Of a DNA stretch of 12,710 nt, positions 7,351 through 12,710 are shown in pieces. Both the position numbers and the translations under genes were made by a program. Where the stretch lies: positions 1 through 12,710 of the forward strand of contig NZ_JBBDYL010000062.1 of assembly GCF_040901545.1 (NCBI RefSeq). The letters run 5' to 3'. How positions within the stretch are numbered: the stretch's first letter is position 1; every line of letters begins with the position of its first letter. The notes below the pieces were generated by a model, which saw only the letters and a program-made list of their open reading frames with translations, searched no databases and was not told where the DNA came from. This DNA is from Sulfuricaulis sp040901545 (lineage in GTDB: Bacteria; Pseudomonadota; Gammaproteobacteria; Acidiferrobacterales; Sulfurifustaceae).

Positions 7351-7377
7351 GTCCGCAAAAATTCCCAGCGGACTCCA

Positions 7378-8643
7378 ATGACTCGCCTTGATACGCAATC
7401 TACCGAGGTGTGGCCTTATCTTCAGGCGGCGCGGAAACTCCATACGCAGGCTGCAATTGCCAAACACTTGGACGTCGATATACGGACCGTCCGGCGATGG
7501 GAATTGCGACAGTCCCAACCCCCTGGGTACTTGGTCCACGCTCTTCAGCGCCTATTGCCGCTGGAAGCTCCGACCACTCCGAATGCTGCATTCAGATTTA
7601 TCGACCTGTTTGCCGGAATCGGAGGCATTCGCCTCGCGTTTGAAGAAATTGGTGGGCAATGTGTCTTTACGAGCGAATGGGATCCCTACGCACAGAAGAC
7701 CTACGCAGCAAACTTTCCAAGTGACCACGGCATTTCTGGAGATATTACGCAGGTCAACGAGATGGATATCCCGGACCACGACGTTTTGCTTGCGGGGTTT
7801 CCCTGCCAGCCGTTCTCGATTGCTGGGGTGTCGAAGAAGAACGCGCTAGGACGTTTGCACGGCTTTGCCGACGAGACTCAGGGGACGTTGTTTTTCGATG
7901 TTGCACGGATTATTGCTCGGAAGGAGCCTCGTGCTTTTCTCTTGGAAAACGTCAAGAATCTTCAATCGCACGACCATGGACGTACTTTCGAAGTAATCAA
8001 GAACGTGCTTGAACGCGAGCTTGGATACACCGTGCGTTGCAAAGTAATCGATGGAGCTCATTTTGTTCCGCAACACCGGGAGCGTATCCTCATTGCAGGT
8101 TTCAAGGATTCCGTGGCTTTTGATTGGGACATTCTCGATCTTCCTGAGAAAAATGTGCGGCGCCTGAAGGATATTCTTCATCGAACTGATGGCTCGGAGC
8201 CCGTCCTCGGCCATGATGGAGACAAGTATTTCGATCATATAAAGGGTCGCGTTGATCCCAAATACACGCTGACTGACCATCTCTGGGCCTATCTCCAGAC
8301 GTACGCAGCGAAGCACAAGGCGAAGGGCAACGGCTTTGGCTTCGGACTGGTTGGCCCCAATGACGTCACGCGAACCCTCTCGGCCAGGTACCACAAAGAC
8401 GGGTCTGAAATTCTCATTAAACAGGTTGGCCGCAAGAATCCTCGCCGTCTGACTCCCCGCGAGTGCGCGCGTCTGATGGGTTTGTCGGATACATTCAAGA
8501 TTCCGGTGTCTGACACGCGGGCTTACCGCCAGTTCGGTAACTCGGTAGTGGTGCCTGTGATTCGCGAGGCCGCGCGGGTGATGCGGCCATTTATCTGCGA
8601 GCCGCACTATCAGCAGCCCGAATTTCCGGGCCTCGTCCGCTGA
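7378..8643 (+). CDS. DNA cytosine-C5 methyltransferase, Dcm/EcoRII type (CCWGG predicted)
   Basis: This 421-residue enzyme transfers a methyl group from S-adenosylmethionine to carbon 5 of cytosine. An N-terminal segment (about 20-60, AAIAKHLDVDIRTVRRWE) looks like a helix-turn-helix, typical of enzymes that also repress their own gene. Methyltransferase motifs follow: FIDLFAGIGGIRLAFEEIGG (74-93, cofactor binding), GFPCQPFSIAG (140-150, nucleophile Cys143), LLENVKN (188-194), QHRERILIAGF (232-242), TLSARYHKDGSEI, RRLTPRECARLMG and YRQFGNSVVVPV. The target-recognition region, especially LTDHLWAYLQTYAAKHKAKG and NGFGFGLVGPND, is very close to what I recall of E. coli Dcm, which methylates the inner C of CCWGG. 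I chose ATG 7378, the only ATG just before the helix-turn-helix; the frame extends to TTG 7324 inside the promoter. vsr and the restriction gene follow at once. Confidence 0.93.
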   Translation: MTRLDTQSTEVWPYLQAARKLHTQAAIAKHLDVDIRTVRRWELRQSQPPGYLVHALQRLLPLEAPTTPNAAFRFIDLFAGIGGIRLAFEEIGGQCVFTSEWDPYAQKTYAANFPSDHGISGDITQVNEMDIPDHDVLLAGFPCQPFSIAGVSKKNALGRLHGFADETQGTLFFDVARIIARKEPRAFLLENVKNLQSHDHGRTFEVIKNVLERELGYTVRCKVIDGAHFVPQHRERILIAGFKDSVAFDWDILDLPEKNVRRLKDILHRTDGSEPVLGHDGDKYFDHIKGRVDPKYTLTDHLWAYLQTYAAKHKAKGNGFGFGLVGPNDVTRTLSARYHKDGSEILIKQVGRKNPRRLTPRECARLMGLSDTFKIPVSDTRAYRQFGNSVVVPVIREAARVMRPFICEPHYQQPEFPGLVR

Positions 8644-8688
8644 TACGAGGCCATCGGCTCCGGCGTATCATCGCGCCGACCGATGGCC
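8641..8688 (+). promoter_or_regulatory. RNA hairpin enclosing the vsr start codon
   Basis: GGCCATCGG (8649-8657) pairs perfectly with CCGATGGCC (8680-8688), and inside it CGGCG (8661-8665) pairs with CGCCG (8674-8678), leaving an 8-base loop. The vsr ATG (8683-8685) lies in the right arm. No ribosome-binding site precedes vsr. A competing pairing exists between TGATAC (8641-8646, including the methyltransferase stop) and GTATCA (8665-8670). The arrangement suggests vsr is translated mainly when ribosomes finishing the methyltransferase open the structure. The base pairing is seen directly; the control is inferred. Confidence 0.55.
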
Positions 8689-9114
8689 GACATTGTAGAC
8701 AGGAAGACGCGCAGCCGGATGATGTCCGGCATTCGAGGAGCAAATACCGCCCCGGAGATTGCCGTCAGGAGGTTCCTTCATTCGAAGGGCTATCGATACC
8801 GCCTGCACACCTCGGATGTGCCTGGAAGACCAGACATAGTGCTACGAAAGCTGGGATCCGTTGTTTTTATTCACGGATGCTTCTGGCATAGGCACGCGGG
8901 ATGCAGGTTTGCCTATACGCCCAAGTCCAATATCGCGTTTTGGAAAAAGAAATTCTCCTCGAACGTGGCTAGAGACCGGGTAGTTCGCAGACAGCTTAGG
9001 CGTGACGGTTGGCGCGCTCACCTAATTTGGGGATGTCAGGTGAACGATCGAGGTTTGAAGAAGTTATTGAATGATCTGCGCAAAAAGGCTCCAAACCGTA
9101 CGAACAGCTCATGA
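8683..9114 (+). CDS. vsr: Very-short-patch mismatch repair endonuclease Vsr
   Basis: This 143-residue nuclease nicks 5' of the T in T:G mismatches created when 5-methylcytosine deaminates at its partner methyltransferase's site. Family features are all present: RKTRSRMMSGIRGANTAPE at the N-terminus with Glu25, PGRPDIV with catalytic Asp51, HGCFWHRHAGC (64-74) with His64 and His69, and zinc ligands Cys66, His71, Cys74 and Cys118 (in LIWGC). These positions match E. coli Vsr within one residue. Length is slightly below the E. coli protein and nothing important is missing. It starts 39 bases after the methyltransferase stop, within the hairpin described separately, and its TGA overlaps the start of the restriction gene as ATGA. 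Its presence strongly supports a 5-methylcytosine product from the upstream enzyme. Confidence 0.95.
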   Translation: MADIVDRKTRSRMMSGIRGANTAPEIAVRRFLHSKGYRYRLHTSDVPGRPDIVLRKLGSVVFIHGCFWHRHAGCRFAYTPKSNIAFWKKKFSSNVARDRVVRRQLRRDGWRAHLIWGCQVNDRGLKKLLNDLRKKAPNRTNSS

Positions 9115-10325
9115 ACACACTTCTCAAATTCGCGACCGAACTTGTCCACGGAAGCGGAAGAACCCTTCGGTCTGGGGAAGTGTTCGCGAAGGTGCTGTCC
9201 CCGAATGATGATTCCGGTCGACATGGAGTACTTGTCCCGAATGATGTGTACTCGTTTTTCCCGGATCTGGAGATCCCCGACCCGAAGCAGAATGTCACGG
9301 CGGAGTTTTCTGCCTATGACGTGCTGTCGGCAAGAGAAACGACTGTCGCTTACAAGTATTACCAGCGCTATCCAGAGCGCCGCATCACTCGTCTTCATGG
9401 ATTGATCAACGACCGGGCAAACGAGCCCCGGCTTATTGTATTTCTGCGTGCGCACCACACTGACGGAACGGCCGCGTACTACTTTGATTGTGTTAATTCG
9501 GCACCGGACGGTCGTTTCGCTGAGCTCTTCGAGCTTGCTTTCGGGATTGAAGCGTCGCCGGAGCCTGGAGTATTCGTTGTACGTCCGATCGATTCGGAAG
9601 CCTTTTCCACGGACAAGAATCTGTCGGAATTGCTTGAGGAGTTTGACAAGGTAAATGCACTTGGATGGGTGGAATCGCAACGCGAAGGAGACACTGGTAT
9701 CGGGTACACCTTTGAAACGCATCTCGGCATCAAGGAGAACAACGACAAGCGGGCTGACTTCAAGGGAATCGAAATAAAGTGCAAGGGTATCAAGGAGGGC
9801 GAAGCATTCGCGTCAGGAAAGATAAATCTATTCCAGCATGGTCCCGTCTGGCTTGGGAAGCAGTCGGCCAAAGACCGTATACGCATCCTTGGCAAGCTGG
9901 GGTTAGACGGACTTTATGTTTGCCATTCGCAGGTAAAGACAATCCCGAACAATCGTGGACTAGTGCTGGATATTGTTGAGGTCGATCGGAAGATCGATCT
10001 ACTCAAACATGCCGACGCGCTTGGCTATTGGACCTTTGGCACGCTCGAGAAACGACTAAAGGAGAAGCATTCGAGAGCAGTAATGGTCAAGGCTGAAATC
10101 CGGAAGAAAAAATCCAGGAGCGTTTTCCACTATAGAGAACTGACGTATCTTGAGCGACCGAGCATCGAGCGATTCGTTGCGCTTGTGGAAAATAGAAATA
10201 TCGTTTTCGAGTTTCTGATGTCGGAAAAGGCAAATGGGAGGATCAGAAACCACGGATACCCGTGGCGCTTGGTCCGCGAGGAGTTCCTCGATCAGCTTTT
10301 CTCTTTTCAGATCAAGTTAAGATAG
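9111..10325 (+). CDS. Type II restriction endonuclease: EcoRII-N-like domain plus MvaI/BcnI-like catalytic domain (CCWGG predicted)
   Basis: This 404-residue protein is the cutting partner of the operon. The C-terminal half (about 183-404) carries GWVESQREGDTGIGYTFE and RADFKGIEIKCKG, giving Glu202, Asp216, Glu221 and Lys223 in the PD-(D/E)XK order of MvaI and BcnI, monomeric MutH-like enzymes of about 240 residues. The extra N-terminal 180 residues resemble the effector-binding domain of EcoRII: LSPNDDSGRHGVLVP (29-43), SFFPDL (48-53), and YYQRYPERRITRL (83-95), matching from memory EcoRII's LSANDTGATGGHQVGLYIP, LFPS and NEKRITR, where the last contacts DNA. MvaI and EcoRII both recognise CCWGG, consistent with the Dcm-like methyltransferase. 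The start overlaps the vsr stop (ATGA) with no ribosome-binding site, so translation is coupled. Catalytic assignment is firm; the N-terminal match is by eye. Confidence 0.85.
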   Translation: MNTLLKFATELVHGSGRTLRSGEVFAKVLSPNDDSGRHGVLVPNDVYSFFPDLEIPDPKQNVTAEFSAYDVLSARETTVAYKYYQRYPERRITRLHGLINDRANEPRLIVFLRAHHTDGTAAYYFDCVNSAPDGRFAELFELAFGIEASPEPGVFVVRPIDSEAFSTDKNLSELLEEFDKVNALGWVESQREGDTGIGYTFETHLGIKENNDKRADFKGIEIKCKGIKEGEAFASGKINLFQHGPVWLGKQSAKDRIRILGKLGLDGLYVCHSQVKTIPNNRGLVLDIVEVDRKIDLLKHADALGYWTFGTLEKRLKEKHSRAVMVKAEIRKKKSRSVFHYRELTYLERPSIERFVALVENRNIVFEFLMSEKANGRIRNHGYPWRLVREEFLDQLFSFQIKLR

Positions 10326-10354
10326 CAATCGCTACGCAATCAGCTCTGGCAATC
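10325..10354 (+). repeat. Three GCAATC direct repeats before the DUF262 gene
   Basis: GCAATC occurs at 10325-10330, 10336-10341 and 10349-10354, with start-to-start spacing of 11 and 13 bases, roughly one helical turn. They lie just after the restriction gene stop and about 60 bases before the DUF262 start, in an 86-base gap. They may be a binding site, or chance in such a short word. Confidence 0.2.
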
Positions 10355-10411
10355 GGGCGGGCGCAGGGGCATGGTTTAGTCGGCGCCTGATCGACATAAA
10401 AGAGGAAGTCT

Positions 10412-12085
10412 ATGAATCTTCCAGAACCAGTTCCCATGAACTATTCGACACTCCTGTCGGATATCGAAAAGGGACTCGTAAAGATCCCGCAGTTTCAACG
10501 AGAGTTCGTGTGGAGCCGAGACAAGGTCGCTGGGCTCCTTGACAGCATTGTCAAGGGCTATCCAATTGGCACTTTTATCTTGTGGAAGACAAAAGAGGAG
10601 CTTCGCTCGATCAGAAATCTAGGGAACGCAAAGCTGCCATCGACCCCCAAGGGGGACTTTACGAACTACGTACTCGACGGCCAACAACGTCTCACGAGTC
10701 TCTTCGCTGGATTAAAAGGGTTAAAGATCGAGCGCGAAGGTCACGAGGAGAACTACGCGGAAATATTCATTGACCTTACTGCGACCGATTTCGACCAGAT
10801 TGTAATCGCCGACGTAGACGAGCACCCGAAAGGCACCTACATCAAACTCACCGACCTGATTGACGGCGGGGCCAAGCTCTATAAAAACTTCCCGGAGAAA
10901 TTCCACGAGCGCCTGGATGAGTTACGCGACAGGGTCCGGGCCTATACCTTTTCTGCGGTGCTGGTTCGAGAAACGCCGATCGAAATAGCCACGGAAATAT
11001 TCACGCGCCTTAACGTTGGCGGCAAGCCGCTCTCGGTTTTCGAAATCATGGTGGCGAAAACGTTTGACGCGGGGAAGACCTTCGATCTAGCGGAACGGTA
11101 CAAGAAGCTTGTTGGCGAGTTAGCTGAAGTGGACTACGAGACCATTTCTGCGGAAACCATACTTCAAACCCTGTCATGCATTCTTGTCGGCGAATGCCAG
11201 AAGAAGCACATTCTCGGCTTGAAAAAGGGAGATGTGGTCGCCGGCTGGGATCAGGTTGTAGACGCCATTAGAAGTGCGGTTGACTATTTCCGCACGAGTC
11301 TGCATGTGCCCGTTTCGAAGATTCTTCCCTACAACGCGCTAGTTGTGCCATTTGCTTATTTCTTTTTTCATTTCGATAAGAAGCCTGTCGGAAAGAGGCA
11401 GCAGTATCTTCAGGATTTCTTCTGGCGGGCAGCGCTGGGCGCCAGGTATTCGTTCGCGCTGGAAAGTAAGCTTGCCCAGGACATCAAGCGAATGGAACGG
11501 ATCGTCAAAGAGAAATTGCCGGACTATGACTATACGATCGACATCAGCCCGAAATTCATTTTGGAAAACGGCTACTTCACCACTTCGCGTAGCTACGTCA
11601 AGGCCATCCTGTGCCTGTACGCAAGTCGGCGACCCAGATCCTTCAGCAATGACGCGGCCGTGACCCTCAACAATGACTGGCTCAAGCAGGGGAACAGCAA
11701 GAACTATCACCATTTCTTTCCCAAAGCGTACATGGAGAAAAGCAATCCGGATGTGTCATGGGATCTGGTGAACAACGTCGTGAATATCACGATCGTTGAC
11801 GACTACCTCAACAAACGGGAGATCCGCGCACAGCCCCCGTCAAAGTACATGCACAAGTTCGCCGGGGAGAACAAGAAGCTGGAGGAAACGATGCGCACGC
11901 ATCTCATCAAATTGGACCAGTACGGAATCTGGGAAGACAGTTTTCAGCGCTTCATAAAGAAGAGAGCGGGGTGGATAAGCAGGGAGTTGCAAAAGCGCAT
12001 GATTTCGCGTGCAGAAGACGGCAAGCAGGCGTTGAATTTCGAAGACCTCGATCCGGCGGAGGTGGAAACGGCTGGTACTTCTTAG
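10412..12085 (+). CDS. DUF262 / HNH (DUF1524-like) restriction protein, GmrSD/SspE type
   Basis: This 557-residue protein has an N-terminal DUF262 domain with IPQFQREFVW (25-34) and the hallmark DGQQR (89-93), a ParB/sulfiredoxin-like fold that binds and hydrolyses nucleotides in GmrSD and SspE. FTRLNVGGKPLSVFEI (197-212) is a second typical block. The C-terminal region has YHHFFPKAYM (432-441), NNVVNITIVDD (454-464) and LNKREI, arranged like the His-Asn-Asn nuclease motif of DUF1524. GmrSD-type enzymes cut modified phage DNA, and SspE acts with phosphorothioation; the substrate here cannot be read from sequence. ATG 10412 has AGAGGAAG upstream, giving a good independent start. It may be read from its own promoter or with the restriction operon 86 bases before. 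No partner ssp or dnd genes are visible, so a stand-alone role is likely. Confidence 0.85.
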   Translation: MNLPEPVPMNYSTLLSDIEKGLVKIPQFQREFVWSRDKVAGLLDSIVKGYPIGTFILWKTKEELRSIRNLGNAKLPSTPKGDFTNYVLDGQQRLTSLFAGLKGLKIEREGHEENYAEIFIDLTATDFDQIVIADVDEHPKGTYIKLTDLIDGGAKLYKNFPEKFHERLDELRDRVRAYTFSAVLVRETPIEIATEIFTRLNVGGKPLSVFEIMVAKTFDAGKTFDLAERYKKLVGELAEVDYETISAETILQTLSCILVGECQKKHILGLKKGDVVAGWDQVVDAIRSAVDYFRTSLHVPVSKILPYNALVVPFAYFFFHFDKKPVGKRQQYLQDFFWRAALGARYSFALESKLAQDIKRMERIVKEKLPDYDYTIDISPKFILENGYFTTSRSYVKAILCLYASRRPRSFSNDAAVTLNNDWLKQGNSKNYHHFFPKAYMEKSNPDVSWDLVNNVVNITIVDDYLNKREIRAQPPSKYMHKFAGENKKLEETMRTHLIKLDQYGIWEDSFQRFIKKRAGWISRELQKRMISRAEDGKQALNFEDLDPAEVETAGTS

Positions 12086-12109
12086 CAGGACGGGTCTACA
12101 GAATTTTGG

Positions 12110-12319
12110 TCAGGTCTTCCTCCAAACCGTCTTCCACATTTCTCTGGTGTTCTTTTCCGCCGCCGCCCCGCATTCACGCGCAGCCTGCTTGGCTTCAACT
12201 TCTACGAAGGCGTGGTAAGAGCCGCGGGTCGATCTGAAAACGATGTAGTTGCGGCCGTCGTTGCCGACGAATGACTTCACATCCAGATTGAACCCGCGTC
12301 GCTTGAGCTTCGTAGCCAT
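12110..12319 (-). CDS. Small hypothetical protein, 69 residues
   Basis: I do not recognise this protein. It starts MATKLKRRGFNLDVKSF, continues through GRNYIVFRSTRGSYHAFVEV, which looks like two beta strands, and ends in a helical basic tail (AKQAARECGAAAEKN onward). ATG 12319-12317 has AGGGAG at 8 bases, a convincing ribosome-binding site. That site overlaps the stop codon of the PIN-like remnant upstream, so the two were probably once a coupled pair. It converges on the DUF262 gene with 24 bases between. Being next to a PIN-like fragment, an antitoxin is possible but unsupported by any motif. Confidence 0.5.
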   Translation of the reverse strand: MATKLKRRGFNLDVKSFVGNDGRNYIVFRSTRGSYHAFVEVEAKQAARECGAAAEKNTREMWKTVWRKT

Positions 12320-12331
12320 TTTGAATTCTCC

Positions 12332-12505
12332 CTAGGGCATGCGGCGAGGCTTGCCAGCACTGCCAATGTGATAAACGAAAGGTGGCGCCTCGCGGTCGCA
12401 AATGGCGCGAATCTCTCCAATCGCGCTAGCGAGAATGGCGGCCATTTCGTCAAGCGTAACATTCCCGCCGGTGAACACGAATGCACGCACACGCGCCGCT
12501 TGCAA
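12332..12505 (-). pseudogene. C-terminal remnant of a probable PIN-like toxin
   Basis: From a TTG at 12505 (or GTG at 12490) to the TAG at 12334-12332 the minus strand encodes about 57 residues. The reading RAFVFTGGNVTLDEMAAILA, then a helix, then PPFVYHIGSAGKPRRM resembles the C-terminal end of PIN-like (VapC45-type) toxins, where a beta strand, a helix and a final strand follow the active site. The acidic catalytic residues that should lie upstream are absent: the frame hits TGA shortly before and the neighbouring frames do not restore a PIN core. I therefore call it a decayed gene. Recognition is from pattern memory only. Confidence 0.4.
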
Positions 12506-12710
12506 CGCTAGGCGGAGAGGCCTCGGGCGTCTGCGGGTGGCACGCGAAAGTCTTCCAAAATTCCCTGAATGAAATCAATCGCCCGGTTCCGGGACGCCTC
12601 CATCGTTCCCAACCTCGTCGACTAGATCCGCATCCCCCCTAATCTCCGCACTTCCCATGGCGCACTTCGTCCCCGTCCTTTCGAGCGCAGTAGGCAGGAT
12701 GACCTCCGGC
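12506..12710. other. Right-edge stretch with no supported gene
   Basis: I see only short frames here, for example a 31-residue minus-strand frame (12603-12508) starting MEASRNRAIDFIQG and another from 12658, neither with a family resemblance. They may be debris of the N-terminal part of the decayed gene to the left. No tRNA, repeat or clear promoter is visible. Confidence 0.4.

Noticed and set aside
7846..8607. 253-residue minus-strand frame opposite the methyltransferase
   Set aside because: The plus strand encodes all cytosine methyltransferase motifs here; the antisense frame has no family features.
7378..8643. Assigning the symbol dcm to the methyltransferase
   Set aside because: It is Dcm-like, but it belongs to an operon with its own restriction enzyme, so it is better treated as the M subunit of an R-M system than as the orphan chromosomal Dcm.
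766..12085. BREX, DISARM, Dnd/Ssp or Mza system
   Set aside because: None of the marker genes (PglZ, DrmA/B, DndB-E, SspB-D, Z1 or AIPR proteins) is present in the window.
1..12710. CRISPR array, tRNA, transposase or integrase
   Set aside because: I saw no regularly spaced repeats, no tRNA-like clover sequence and no transposase or recombinase motif on either strand.

Overview
The window looks like a bacterial defence island, most likely proteobacterial. This placement is an inference from clear Shine-Dalgarno sites, compact overlapping genes and Dcm/Vsr/EcoRII-type enzymes; nothing in the sequence fixes a genus. Nearly every intact gene belongs to a family that acts on DNA or is found with anti-phage genes, and both edges carry broken gene remnants, as is common where islands turn over.

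Layout. The left edge (1-253) holds the C-terminal end of an unrecognised gene with very G-rich codon use. Next, on the minus strand (352-570), is the N-terminal stump of an HNH-endonuclease-type defence gene. A large plus-strand gene (766-3492) encodes a UvrD-like helicase fused to a C-terminal RecB/Cas4-like nuclease with a predicted Fe-S cluster. It converges on a tight minus-strand operon running from about 7149 down to 3540: a 73-residue basic protein, a 602-residue GHKL (MORC/MutL-like) ATPase, a 257-residue protein of unknown fold, and a 257-residue DUF6339-like protein. I regard this operon plus the helicase-nuclease as one candidate multi-gene defence module, and it is the least described part of the window.

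Diverging from it is a plus-strand restriction-modification operon (7378-10325): a Dcm/EcoRII-type cytosine-C5 methyltransferase with an N-terminal helix-turn-helix, a Vsr mismatch endonuclease, and a restriction enzyme that seems to join an EcoRII-N-like effector domain to an MvaI/BcnI-like catalytic domain. All three families point to the same site, CCWGG (W = A or T): the methyltransferase protects it, the nuclease cuts unprotected copies, and Vsr repairs T:G mismatches left by deamination of 5-methylcytosine there. A palindrome overlaps the -35 box upstream of the methyltransferase, and a strong hairpin buries the vsr start codon, so there are two candidate layers of control.

Further right is a DUF262/HNH protein of the GmrSD/SspE type (10412-12085), probably a stand-alone restriction factor. 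The right edge has a minus-strand 69-residue hypothetical gene preceded by what looks like the C-terminal remnant of a PIN-like toxin. The last 200 bases hold nothing I can support.

Working together: the methyltransferase marks the host genome, the type II enzyme removes unmarked DNA, and the DUF262 protein could attack DNA carrying other modifications. The GHKL ATPase module with its helicase-nuclease would be a further ATP-driven layer. Placing it next to a 5-methylcytosine system matches the MORC/MutL-like gene neighbourhoods described earlier by Iyer, Abhiman and Aravind.
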